Shown here: positions 33,154-41,906 of the stretch, piece after piece
Layout: each line of letters begins with the position of its first letter
Position numbering within the stretch: the first letter of the stretch is position 1
Source: an uncultured Marivita sp.
GTDB lineage: Bacteria; Pseudomonadota; Alphaproteobacteria; Rhodobacterales; Rhodobacteraceae
NCBI RefSeq assembly: GCF_947488135.1
Contig: NZ_CANKYW010000001.1
Location: 868,001 to 932,000, forward strand
Length of the DNA stretch: 64,000 nucleotides
Direction: 5' to 3'
The notes under the pieces: generated by a model
Database searches by the model: none
Told to the model about the DNA's origin: nothing
Seen by the model: the letters and a program-made list of their open reading frames with translations, nothing else
Program-made: the position numbers and the translations under genes

Positions 33154-33933
33154 ATGTCGGATATCATTCTGGAAACACGGAACCTGACCAAACATTACGG
33201 CGGGGTGCACGCCCTTCAGGACGCAACCTTCACCTTGCGCAAGGGCGAACACGTGGCGATCATGGGGGACAACGGCGCGGGGAAATCCACCTTTGTCCGG
33301 CAGATCACCGGGGTCGAACAGCCCACGCGCGGAGAGATATACTTCGACGGTAAACCGGTGCATTTCGCGGGCCCGCTCGATGCGCGAGAGGCCGGGATCG
33401 AAGCGGTGTTCCAAACCCTTGCGCTGGCCGATGACCTCGACGTGTCGGACAACCTGTTTCTCGGGCGCGAGAAAACGAAGTTCGATTGGCTTGGCCCGTT
33501 TCGGTTGCTCGATTACAAGGCGATGCGGCAGGACACGATCGCCGCGTTGGAGAAGACGGCGGTCAAGATCCCCAACATCCGCAACACGATCCAGAACATG
33601 TCCGGGGGTCAGCGCCAATGTGTGGCCATCGCGCGCACGGCGACGTTCCACTCCAAGCTGACGATCATGGACGAACCCACGGCGGCGTTGGGTGTGCAGG
33701 AAACGGCGCAGGTCGAGAACATCATCCGAACGCTGAAAGAGCAGGGAGAGCCTTTGATCCTGATCAGCCACAACATGCGGCAGGTGATGGATCTTGTGGA
33801 TCGGATCGTCGTGTTCCGCCGGGGCCGGATCTGCGCCAACCTGCGCAAGGAAGACACGGATGGGCAGGACGTCGTGGCCTATATCACAGGGGCGAAGACC
33901 CAGCCGGAATACGATGTCGAGGATGTTGCCTAA
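33154..33933 (+). CDS. Sugar ABC transporter ATP-binding protein, single domain
   Basis: This 259-residue ATPase has Walker A GDNGAGKST near residue 37, signature MSGGQRQCVAIART near 149 and Walker B LTIMDEPTAAL near 170. It contains a single nucleotide-binding domain, unlike the fused double ATPases (RbsA type; compare 57822-59333) common in this importer class. It resembles FrcA-type subunits of alphaproteobacterial sugar importers. iolG follows after 111 bp that include a hairpin. Confidence 0.92.
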   Translation: MSDIILETRNLTKHYGGVHALQDATFTLRKGEHVAIMGDNGAGKSTFVRQITGVEQPTRGEIYFDGKPVHFAGPLDAREAGIEAVFQTLALADDLDVSDNLFLGREKTKFDWLGPFRLLDYKAMRQDTIAALEKTAVKIPNIRNTIQNMSGGQRQCVAIARTATFHSKLTIMDEPTAALGVQETAQVENIIRTLKEQGEPLILISHNMRQVMDLVDRIVVFRRGRICANLRKEDTDGQDVVAYITGAKTQPEYDVEDVA

Positions 33934-34007
33934 TCCAACGGCCCCGCGCATAGCGGTGCCATTGCAGGAGCCGCATTGTCGGCTTCGCTGACCATCACAC
34001 TCAAAGA

Positions 34008-34027
34008 CCCGCGCGGGAAGGCGCGGG
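34008..34027 (+). other. Small intercistronic hairpin before iolG
   Basis: CCCGCGC (34008-34014) and GCGCGGG (34021-34027) form a perfect 7-bp GC stem with a six-base loop, followed by GAAAAGGAAG, which holds the iolG ribosome site. It could separate transporter and catabolic transcripts by processing; no T-run is present. Confidence 0.45.
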
Positions 34028-34044
34028 CGCGAAAAGGAAGTCCC

Positions 34045-35049
34045 ATGACTGTCAGATTTGCCATTCTTGGCGCGGGCCGGATCGGCCAGGTGCATGCCAA
34101 GGCGGTCACCTCCACCGAAGGCGCGACGCTTGTCGCCATCGCCGATCCGGTAGCGGAGGCGGCCAGATCGGTCGCGGATCGCTATGGCTGCGACATTCGC
34201 AGCATCGACGATATCGCGGACTCCGATGATGTGGACGCGGTTGCGATCTGCACACCGACGAACACCCATGCCGATCTGATCGAGCGGTTCGCCAAGGCGG
34301 GCAAGGCGATGTTCTGCGAAAAGCCCATCGATCTGAGTCTCACCCGCGTGCGGGAATGTCTTGAGACCGTGAAGGCCGAAGGCGCGACGCTGATGGTCGG
34401 GTTCAACCGTCGGTTCGATCCGGATTTCATTGCGCTGAAATCCGCGATCGACGGGGGCCGTGTGGGCGAGGTCGAGATGATCACCATCACCTCGCGCGAT
34501 CCAGGGACACCGCCCATCGACTACATTAAGGTCTCGGGCGGCATCTTTCGGGACATGACGATTCACGATTTCGACATGGCCCGCTGGCTGCTGGGCGAGG
34601 AGGTGGAAACCGTGATGGCGCAGGCGTCGGTCCTGACCGACCCGGAGATCGGCAAGGCTGGGGATTACGACAGCGTCAACGTGATGTTGCGCACGGCCTC
34701 GGGCAAGCAGGCGGTCATCACCAATTCGCGCCGCGCAACCTATGGCTATGACCAGCGGATCGAAGTGCTGGGATCGGCGGGCATGGTGAGCGCGCGCAAT
34801 ATGGCAGAGGCGAATATCGAGCTTGCAACCAAGGACGGGTTCGGAACGCCGCCGCTGCTCAATTTCTTCATGACGCGCTATGTCGCGGCCTATGCCAATG
34901 AGATCGCCGCCTTCGTCGCCGCCGTGGCCGACAATGCACCGATGCCCACAACCGGGCAGGACGGATTGATGGCGCTGGCCCTGGCCGATGCGGCGGTGAA
35001 GTCGGTTGAAGAGGGCCGGGCCGTCAAGGTCTCGGAAATCACAGGCTGA
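34045..35049 (+). CDS. iolG: Inositol 2-dehydrogenase
   Basis: This 334-residue Gfo/Idh/MocA dehydrogenase oxidises myo-inositol to 2-keto-myo-inositol with NAD+. The Rossmann motif GAGRIGQVHA is at residue 8, the catalytic-lysine signature CEKPID near 94, and the substrate-site motif MTIHDFDMARW near 171. Position directly before iolC, iolD and iolE makes IolG the best of the three Gfo/Idh candidates in the window. AAAAGGAAG precedes the start. Confidence 0.92.
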   Translation: MTVRFAILGAGRIGQVHAKAVTSTEGATLVAIADPVAEAARSVADRYGCDIRSIDDIADSDDVDAVAICTPTNTHADLIERFAKAGKAMFCEKPIDLSLTRVRECLETVKAEGATLMVGFNRRFDPDFIALKSAIDGGRVGEVEMITITSRDPGTPPIDYIKVSGGIFRDMTIHDFDMARWLLGEEVETVMAQASVLTDPEIGKAGDYDSVNVMLRTASGKQAVITNSRRATYGYDQRIEVLGSAGMVSARNMAEANIELATKDGFGTPPLLNFFMTRYVAAYANEIAAFVAAVADNAPMPTTGQDGLMALALADAAVKSVEEGRAVKVSEITG

Positions 35050-35052
35050 GCC

Positions 35053-36966
35053 ATGACCAAGACACGCGATCTGATCACGATTGGACGGTCCTCGGTCGAC
35101 CTTTACGGCGCGCAAATCGGCGGTCGGCTCGAGGATATGGGCTCGTTCGACAAATATATCGGCGGATCGCCCACGAATATCGCCTGCGGAACGGCGCGGC
35201 TCGGGATGAAATCGGCGGTCATCACTGCTGTGGGCGACGAACATATGGGCCGCTTCATTCGCGAACAATTGGCGCGTGAAGGGGTGGATACGACCGGCGT
35301 CAAGACCGACCCCGAGCGCCTGACCGCGCTGGTCTTGCTGGGCATTCGCGATCAGGAACAGTTCCCGCTGATCTTCTACCGCGAGAATTGTGCCGACATG
35401 GGTCTGACAGAGGATGACATCGACCCGGAGTTCATCCGCTCCGCCCGCGCCGTTGTGGCGACGGGCACGCATCTCAGCCATCCGAGGGTCGAGGCGGCGA
35501 CGCTCAAGGCGCTGACCATCGCGCGCGAGGCGGGCATGCAGACCGCGCTGGATATCGACTACCGGCCCAACCTTTGGGGCGTGGCCGGACATGGCGACGG
35601 CGAGAGCCGGTTCGTTGAGTCCGCAGCTGTCACGGCCAAGCTTCAAAGCACGTTGCATTACTTCGATCTGATCGTCGGCACGGAAGAAGAGTTCCACATC
35701 GCCGGTGGCACCACAGACACCCTTGAGGCGCTGCGCGCGGTCCGGGCCGTGTCGGACGCGACCCTCGTTTGCAAGCGCGGCGCGGCGGGGGCGGTTGCCT
35801 TCACCGGCGATATTCCCGCCAGTCTGGACGACGGTGATGCGGGGCCGGGCTTCCCGATCGAGGTGTTCAACGTGCTCGGGGCCGGGGATGGCTTCATGTC
35901 GGGCCTGCTCAAGGGGTGGCTGGATGGCGAAGACTGGCCCACCTCCCTGAAATACGCCAATGCCTGCGGCGCGTTCGCGGTCAGCCGCCACGGCTGCACC
36001 CCGGCTTATCCAAGCTGGGAAGAGCTTCAGTTCTTCTTCGACCGCGGCATCATCCGCCCCGATCTGCGCAACGACGCAGAGCTGGAACAGGTGCATTGGG
36101 CGACAAACCGTGCGGGGGATTGGCCCAGCCTCAGGACCTTTGCCTTCGATCACCGGCTGCAACTGGAAGAGATGGCGGGCCATACGCCCGAAAAGGGCGC
36201 GGTGTTCAAGGAACTGTGCCTTGATGCCGCCTTGCAAGTCGCAGGCGGGCAGAGCGGTTACGGAATCCTCTGCGACAACCGGATCGGACGGTCCGCCCTG
36301 CACCGTGCGAGCGGCAGCGGTTTGTGGATCGGACGGCCCACGGAACTGCCGGGATCGCGCCCGATCGAATTTGAGCCGGAGCTGGGCGACGACCTCGGCG
36401 GCCTGCGCGAATGGGCGCGCGAGAACGTGGTCAAGCTCTTGGTGTTCTGCCACCCCGAGGATGACGACAAGACGGCCAAGATGCAGGTGGCACGGGTCAA
36501 GCGCCTCTTTGCCGCCGCGCGACGCAACGGTCTCGAATTCCTGCTCGAAGTGATCCCGTCCAAGGTCGGGCCGGTGGATGACAGCACCACGGCGACGTTG
36601 ATCCAGACGTTCTACGACGCCGGGGTCTACCCTGACTGGTGGAAGCTGGAGCCCTTCACGACCGAAGGGGCCTGGGAAAACGCGGTCGCCGCAATCACCC
36701 GCAACGATCCGCGCACACGGGGAATCGTGGTTCTGGGTCTCGATGCGCCGGAAGAGGACTTGGCCGCAAGTTTTGCCCTGGCGGCGAAACAGCCCTTGGT
36801 TAAGGGCTTTGCCGTGGGGCGCACGATTTTCGGGGATGCCGCGCGAAAATGGCTGGCAGGCCAGATGAGCGATGCCGAAGCAGTAACGCAGATGGCCGAC
36901 CGCTACGCGCGGCTTTGCAATATTTGGGATGAGGCGCGCGCAGGCGCGCAGGAGGACGCAGCATGA
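35053..36966 (+). CDS. iolC: Bifunctional 5-dehydro-2-deoxygluconokinase with C-terminal DUF2090 aldolase-like domain
   Basis: This 637-residue protein has an N-terminal PfkB kinase (GGSPTNIACG near residue 37; GAGDGFMSG near 277) and a C-terminal DUF2090 domain (about residues 335-630; FAFDHRLQLEEMAG near 363). The kinase phosphorylates 5-dehydro-2-deoxygluconate. The DUF2090 part is commonly annotated as the 5-dehydro-2-deoxyphosphogluconate aldolase, the IolJ step. This fusion is the usual proteobacterial form. It starts 3 bp after iolG and overlaps iolD by four bases. Confidence 0.93.
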   Translation: MTKTRDLITIGRSSVDLYGAQIGGRLEDMGSFDKYIGGSPTNIACGTARLGMKSAVITAVGDEHMGRFIREQLAREGVDTTGVKTDPERLTALVLLGIRDQEQFPLIFYRENCADMGLTEDDIDPEFIRSARAVVATGTHLSHPRVEAATLKALTIAREAGMQTALDIDYRPNLWGVAGHGDGESRFVESAAVTAKLQSTLHYFDLIVGTEEEFHIAGGTTDTLEALRAVRAVSDATLVCKRGAAGAVAFTGDIPASLDDGDAGPGFPIEVFNVLGAGDGFMSGLLKGWLDGEDWPTSLKYANACGAFAVSRHGCTPAYPSWEELQFFFDRGIIRPDLRNDAELEQVHWATNRAGDWPSLRTFAFDHRLQLEEMAGHTPEKGAVFKELCLDAALQVAGGQSGYGILCDNRIGRSALHRASGSGLWIGRPTELPGSRPIEFEPELGDDLGGLREWARENVVKLLVFCHPEDDDKTAKMQVARVKRLFAAARRNGLEFLLEVIPSKVGPVDDSTTATLIQTFYDAGVYPDWWKLEPFTTEGAWENAVAAITRNDPRTRGIVVLGLDAPEEDLAASFALAAKQPLVKGFAVGRTIFGDAARKWLAGQMSDAEAVTQMADRYARLCNIWDEARAGAQEDAA

Positions 36967-38792
36967 GCAAGACAATTCGACTGACCGCCGCGCAGGCGCT
37001 GGTGCGCTACCTGACAGCGCAGCTGAACGAGGATGGCGACACCTTCATCGCGGGCTGCTGGGCCATTTTCGGGCATGGCAATGTCGCCGGTCTGGGCGAG
37101 GCGCTGTACGGCGTGCGGGACGCCCTTCCCACCTATCGCGGTCACAACGAACAGACGATGGCCCACGCGGCGATCGCCTATGCCAAGCAGCTACGCCGTA
37201 CCCGCGCGATGGCGGTCACGTCCTCCATCGGGCCCGGGGCCACCAATATGGTCACGGCTGCCGCGCTGGCGCATGTGAACCGTCTGCCGGTGCTCTTTCT
37301 GCCGGGCGATGTGTTCGCCAACCGTGGTCCCGACCCGGTTCTTCAACAGCCCGAAGTCTTTACCGATGGCACCGTCACTGCCAATGATTGCTTCCGCCCG
37401 GTGAGCCGCTATTTCGACCGCATCACCCGGCCCGAGCATCTACTGACCGCCCTGCCGCGCGCCTTTCGGACGATGACCGACCCGGCGGATTGCGGCCCTG
37501 CGACACTGGCCTTCTGTCAGGACGTGCAGGCCGAAGCCTATGATTACCCCGAAAGCTTTTTCGAGCCGCGCGTCTGGCACCGCCGCCGCATCCATCCCGA
37601 CCCCCACGAACTGCACCGCGCGGTCAAGGTGATCCGCGCCGCCAAGCGCCCGGTGATCCTGGCCGGGGGCGGCGTGCACTACTCGGATGCGACGGGCGAT
37701 CTGAAATCCTTTGCCGAGGCGCACAACATCCCCGTGGTCGAAACGCAGGCGGGCAAGTCGGCGCTGCGGTGGGATCACCCGCTGAACCTTGGTCCCGTGG
37801 GGGTCACGGGGGGTGAACCCGCGAACACGGTCTGCGCCGAGGCGGATGTGGTGATCGGTGTCGGCACCCGTTTTCAGGACTTCACCACCGGGTCCTGGGG
37901 GCTATTCGCGAACCCGAACCGGACACTCATCAGCCTGAACGTGCAGGCTTATGACGCGATGAAGCACGGTGCTTTGCCGATCCAGGCGGATGCGCGGGCG
38001 GGACTGACCGAATTGGCCATCGAACTGGCGGGGTACGCCCCGGACGCCCCGACGGCGTCGCTCAAGGACGGCTGGTTCGCCAAGGTCGATCCGCTGACCG
38101 ACGCGCCTGAGGGCAACGCGCTTCCGACCGACATGCAAGTGGTCGGCGCGGTGCAACGCGCTGCGACCGATGAAACCGTTGTCATGTGCGCCGCTGGCAC
38201 GATGCCGGGCGAGCTGCACAAGCTGTGGAAGGCGGGCAAGCCGGGCAGCTACCACATGGAGTACGGCTTTTCCTGCATGGGCTACGAGATCGCGGGCGCC
38301 ATGGGTATAAAGATGGCCCAGCCCGAAGCGGACGTGATCTGCTTTGCCGGCGACGGCACCTACATGATGGCGAATTCCGAAATGGCCACCGCCGCGATGA
38401 TGGGCATTCCCTTCACCGTGGTCGTGACCGACAATCGGGGCTTCGGCTGCATCAACCGGCTGCAAATGGGCACCGGCGGGGCGGAGTTCAACAATCTGCT
38501 GGATCACGCGGTTCACGCGAACCCCAGCGCCATCGACTTTGCCAAACACGCCGAAGCCATGGGTGCGACAAGCGTCAAGGTCGGCTCCATCGCGGAGCTG
38601 GAAGAGGCGCTTTCCAAGAGGCACGACAAGACAGGCCCCTACGTGGTGGTCATCGACACCGACCCGTACCCGTCCACCGAACATGGCGGCACGTGGTGGG
38701 AAGTGGGCGTGCCCGAAGTGTCCGACCGCGCCGAAGTGCGCGCGGCGCATGAGGCCTATGTCGCCAACAAGAAACTGCAAAGGGCCGATTGA
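36963..38792 (+). CDS. iolD: 3D-(3,5/4)-trihydroxycyclohexane-1,2-dione acylhydrolase
   Basis: This 609-residue thiamine-diphosphate enzyme opens the cyclitol ring to 5-deoxy-glucuronate. The ThDP glutamate lies in GHNEQTMAHAAIAYAKQ near residue 61, and the Mg/ThDP motif begins at FAGDGTYMMANSEM near 460 and ends at VTDNRG. Length and motifs match IolD. It is the only IolD-type ring-opening enzyme in the window, although two IolE-like and two IolB-like genes are present. Confidence 0.96.
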   Translation: MSKTIRLTAAQALVRYLTAQLNEDGDTFIAGCWAIFGHGNVAGLGEALYGVRDALPTYRGHNEQTMAHAAIAYAKQLRRTRAMAVTSSIGPGATNMVTAAALAHVNRLPVLFLPGDVFANRGPDPVLQQPEVFTDGTVTANDCFRPVSRYFDRITRPEHLLTALPRAFRTMTDPADCGPATLAFCQDVQAEAYDYPESFFEPRVWHRRRIHPDPHELHRAVKVIRAAKRPVILAGGGVHYSDATGDLKSFAEAHNIPVVETQAGKSALRWDHPLNLGPVGVTGGEPANTVCAEADVVIGVGTRFQDFTTGSWGLFANPNRTLISLNVQAYDAMKHGALPIQADARAGLTELAIELAGYAPDAPTASLKDGWFAKVDPLTDAPEGNALPTDMQVVGAVQRAATDETVVMCAAGTMPGELHKLWKAGKPGSYHMEYGFSCMGYEIAGAMGIKMAQPEADVICFAGDGTYMMANSEMATAAMMGIPFTVVVTDNRGFGCINRLQMGTGGAEFNNLLDHAVHANPSAIDFAKHAEAMGATSVKVGSIAELEEALSKRHDKTGPYVVVIDTDPYPSTEHGGTWWEVGVPEVSDRAEVRAAHEAYVANKKLQRAD

Positions 38793-39697
38793 TGGCTGTC
38801 AAACTGGGGATTTCCCTGATCGCGTGGCAGAATGACGACCTGCCGGAGCTGACCGCCGCCTTCACCACCGAAGGTGCGATGGAGGATGCCGCGCGCATCG
38901 GCTACCACGGGGTCGAACGCGGACGCCGTATGCCTGCCGATACCGAGGGGCTGCGTACCTATCTTGACCGCTACGGCGTCGCGCTGTGCGGTGGCTGGTG
39001 CTCCGGCAATCTGATGGTCAACGACCTAGAAACTGAGAAAGCCGCCATCCGCCAGCAGGTCGAGCAATTCGCCGCGTTGAATGCGCCCTGCATCGTTTAT
39101 GCCGAATGCTCGAACACCATTCAGGGCGACATGGCACGACCTGTGAGCCAGCGCCCTAAACTGACCCGTGACGAGGTCATGGGCTATGCCGCCAAACTGG
39201 GCGAGCTGGCGAAATGGTCGGCGGATCAGGGCTGCGTGCTGTCCTACCACCACCACATGGGAGCGATGGTGCAGGATGCCGACGATATCGACTGGCTGAT
39301 GGAGGGAAGCGACCCCGCGCTGACCCTGCTTTACGACACGGGCCACCTGCATTTCGCCGGGGCCGATCCTCTGGCGGTGCTCGATAAGTGGGGCGACCGG
39401 GTGCATCACGTGCATTTCAAGGACGTGCGCCAACCGGTTCTGGACTGGGTTCGCGCCGAGGATCGCAGCTTTCTCGATGGTGTCGCCGCTGGCGTCTACA
39501 CGGTGCCCGGCGACCCGGATGGCTGTATCGACTTTCAGGCGATCACCGACCGGCTCAATGCGATGGGCTATGACGGCTGGATCGTGGTCGAGGCGGAACA
39601 GGACCCCGCCAAGGCACCGCCCTTTGACTATTCCGAGATGGGCTACGACCACATCCGCGCTATTTCCGGCGCCTCGGGTCTGGAGATTGCGCCCTAA
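38792..39697 (+). CDS. iolE: Inosose dehydratase
   Basis: This 301-residue TIM-barrel enzyme dehydrates 2-keto-myo-inositol to the trihydroxycyclohexanedione used by IolD. Motifs include the N-terminal LGISLIAWQNDDLPEL, SYHHHMGAMVQ near residue 151, LLYDTGHLHFAG near 180 and VHFKDVRQ near 207, matching IolE. The ATG at 38792 overlaps the iolD stop (TGATG). Confidence 0.93.
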   Translation: MAVKLGISLIAWQNDDLPELTAAFTTEGAMEDAARIGYHGVERGRRMPADTEGLRTYLDRYGVALCGGWCSGNLMVNDLETEKAAIRQQVEQFAALNAPCIVYAECSNTIQGDMARPVSQRPKLTRDEVMGYAAKLGELAKWSADQGCVLSYHHHMGAMVQDADDIDWLMEGSDPALTLLYDTGHLHFAGADPLAVLDKWGDRVHHVHFKDVRQPVLDWVRAEDRSFLDGVAAGVYTVPGDPDGCIDFQAITDRLNAMGYDGWIVVEAEQDPAKAPPFDYSEMGYDHIRAISGASGLEIAP

Positions 39698-39753
39698 GGG
39701 TTCACAGGCCCCGGATCGGGGTCCGCACCGCACGCCATGTAAAGGAGGACGAC

Positions 39754-40935
39754 ATGGGAGATCAGGCATTCGGCTATATCGGTTACTTCGATCGGGAGTC
39801 CTGCGATCTGGATGAATTCAAGATGCTGACCTCGCAACAGCTCGATCCGGCGGAGGTGCCCCATGCCGCCGGGATCGAAAAGAATGTTCCGATCTATGAC
39901 ATGGCGGAATTGCGGCCTGTGCTGGACAATGCCGACAAGCGCCGTGCGTTGATGGCGGAATGGGCGCGGGTCTTCCGCCAATCCGCAGGCGTGATTGCCT
40001 TGAAACGCGCCTATAGCGACATGGATGTGATTGACCGCGCGTCCGGAGTGTTCGACGCGATCATTGCCGAGGAAAAGGCCAGTTCCGCAGGCAAGGGCGA
40101 CCATTTCGCCGCATCGGGAGCCAATGACCGGGTCTGGAATTCCCTCCAAAAGCAATGCCTGCGCGACCCCGAAGGATTTGCGCTCTACTACGGCAACACG
40201 TCCATCGCGGCAGCCTGCGAGGCGTGGCTCGGACCGAACTACCAGGTGACTGCGCAGGTCAACCAGGTGCGGCCCGGCGGCAAGGCGCAATCGGCGCACA
40301 GAGATTATCATTTGGGCTTCCAAGGCGCGGAGCAAGCCGCGCGGTTTCCGGCGCACGCGCATGAGCTCTCTGCGGCGCTCACGCTTCAGGGGGCCGTCGC
40401 GCATTGCGACATGCCGATCGAAAGCGGGCCGACCAAGCTGCTGCCGTTTTCGCAGCTTTATCCGGCGGGCTATCTCGCATGTCACGACGCCGACCACCGC
40501 GCTCATTTCGAAGAAGCCCACATCCAGTTGCCGCTGGAAAAGGGCGACGCGGTGTTCTTTAACCCGGCGCTGTTCCACGCGGCTGGCGAGAACCGCAGCG
40601 CCGATATCAACCGATTGGTGAACCTGCTTCAGGTGTCGTCAGCGTTTGGACGCGCGACCGAGGCGGTGGACCGCCGCACCATGAGCGCCACGGTGTTCCC
40701 GGCGCTGATCGCTCTGAAGCAGGGCGGACGATTGTCGGCGGCTGAGCTCGACGCCGCGATTGCGGCCTGTGCGGAAGGCTATAGTTTCCCGACCAACCTC
40801 GACACCGATCCACCGGTCGGAGGCCTTGCGCCGGAAAGCCAAGCCGACCTTTTGCGTCGCGCGGTGGCAGAGGGCTGGACCGATGCGCAACTTGCCGACG
40901 CGCTCGGCCAGATGGCGACCCGGCAGGCGGCGTGA
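39754..40935 (+). CDS. Phytanoyl-CoA dioxygenase (PhyH) family Fe(II)/2-oxoglutarate oxygenase
   Basis: This 393-residue protein contains the HxD...H iron triad: HRDYHLGF near residue 181 and FHAAGENRS near 276, with a nearby Arg (DINR) for 2-oxoglutarate. The N-terminal segment and the 70-residue C-terminal tail are family-specific. It lies between iolE and iolB on the same strand, behind AAAGGAGG. I infer an oxygenase that prepares a modified cyclitol, for example by O-demethylation; direct evidence for the substrate is absent. Confidence 0.8.
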   Translation: MGDQAFGYIGYFDRESCDLDEFKMLTSQQLDPAEVPHAAGIEKNVPIYDMAELRPVLDNADKRRALMAEWARVFRQSAGVIALKRAYSDMDVIDRASGVFDAIIAEEKASSAGKGDHFAASGANDRVWNSLQKQCLRDPEGFALYYGNTSIAAACEAWLGPNYQVTAQVNQVRPGGKAQSAHRDYHLGFQGAEQAARFPAHAHELSAALTLQGAVAHCDMPIESGPTKLLPFSQLYPAGYLACHDADHRAHFEEAHIQLPLEKGDAVFFNPALFHAAGENRSADINRLVNLLQVSSAFGRATEAVDRRTMSATVFPALIALKQGGRLSAAELDAAIAACAEGYSFPTNLDTDPPVGGLAPESQADLLRRAVAEGWTDAQLADALGQMATRQAA

Positions 40936-41005
40936 TCCGCGCTTTCCCTCAAACAAGGCCGGGGCAACCCTGTGGCTGCCTCGGCTTCGAACAAGGACGG
41001 ACATA

Positions 41006-41812
41006 ATGGCTGATCTGCTTCGCAAACCTGTTGGAACTCACGGCAAGGTGCATGACATCACTCCGGCTTTGGCCGGGTGGCGCTATGTCGGGTTTACGCT
41101 CTACCGCCTGCGCGCGGGCGAAACCGTGACCGAAGCCACCGGCGACCGCGAGGTGATCCTCGTCATGGTCGAGGGCAAGGCAGCGATCACGGGCGCAGGG
41201 CAGGATTGGGGCGTGCTGGGCGACCGCATGGACGTGTTCGAAAAGACGCCGCCGCATTGCCTTTACCTGCCGAACGACAGCGACTGGACGGCAACGGCGG
41301 AAACCGACTGCACGATTGCGGTCTGTTCGGCCCCTGGCAAAGGCGGTCACACGGCGCGCCGGATCGGGCCGGATGGCATCACGCTCACCGAACGCGGCAA
41401 GGGGGTGAACACCCGCTATATCAACAACATCGCGATGGAGAACGAGGATTACGCGGACAGTTTGCTCGTGACCGAAGTGTTCACGCCGAACGGCCACTGG
41501 TCGAGCTATCCCAGCCACCGGCACGACGAGGACGACTTTCCACGCATCACCTATCTCGAAGAGACTTATTACCACCGCCTAAATCCCGCCGACGGTTTCG
41601 GCATCCAGCGGGTCTACACCGATGACGGCCAGTTGGATGAGACGATGGCCGTGAAGGATGGTGATGTCGTTCTGGTCCCGCGCGGGCACCATCCCTGTGG
41701 CGCGCCTTACGGGTTCGAAATGTATTACCTCAATGTCATGGCCGGGCCGCTGCGCAAATGGCGGTTCGTTCCGGCGCCCGAGCTCGCATGGATCATGGAC
41801 CGCGACGCCTGA
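41006..41812 (+). CDS. iolB: 5-deoxy-glucuronate isomerase
   Basis: This 268-residue bicupin isomerises 5-deoxy-glucuronate to 5-dehydro-2-deoxygluconate. Canonical IolB motifs are seen: YPSHRHDEDDFPRITYLEETYYHRL begins near residue 172 with the metal histidines, followed by GHHPCGAPYGFEMYYLNVMAG near 230. It completes the iolG-C-D-E-B set. The distal enzyme IolA (malonate semialdehyde dehydrogenase) is not in the window. AAGGA precedes the start. Confidence 0.94.
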   Translation: MADLLRKPVGTHGKVHDITPALAGWRYVGFTLYRLRAGETVTEATGDREVILVMVEGKAAITGAGQDWGVLGDRMDVFEKTPPHCLYLPNDSDWTATAETDCTIAVCSAPGKGGHTARRIGPDGITLTERGKGVNTRYINNIAMENEDYADSLLVTEVFTPNGHWSSYPSHRHDEDDFPRITYLEETYYHRLNPADGFGIQRVYTDDGQLDETMAVKDGDVVLVPRGHHPCGAPYGFEMYYLNVMAGPLRKWRFVPAPELAWIMDRDA

Positions 41813-41906
41813 CGATCCGATGCAACGGACAGGCTGGCGTGGTCCGGCAAGCTGTGGTTCAAAACCGTGGCTGCACGACGCAGGCACACTGGACGGGACC
41901 GCTTGA

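Noticed and set aside
33136-36975. Very long open frame (over 1200 codons) on the minus strand
   Set aside because: It lies exactly antisense to the well-supported ATPase, iolG and iolC genes, lacks recognisable domains and has the Arg/His/Pro-rich composition of a shadow frame in GC-rich DNA.
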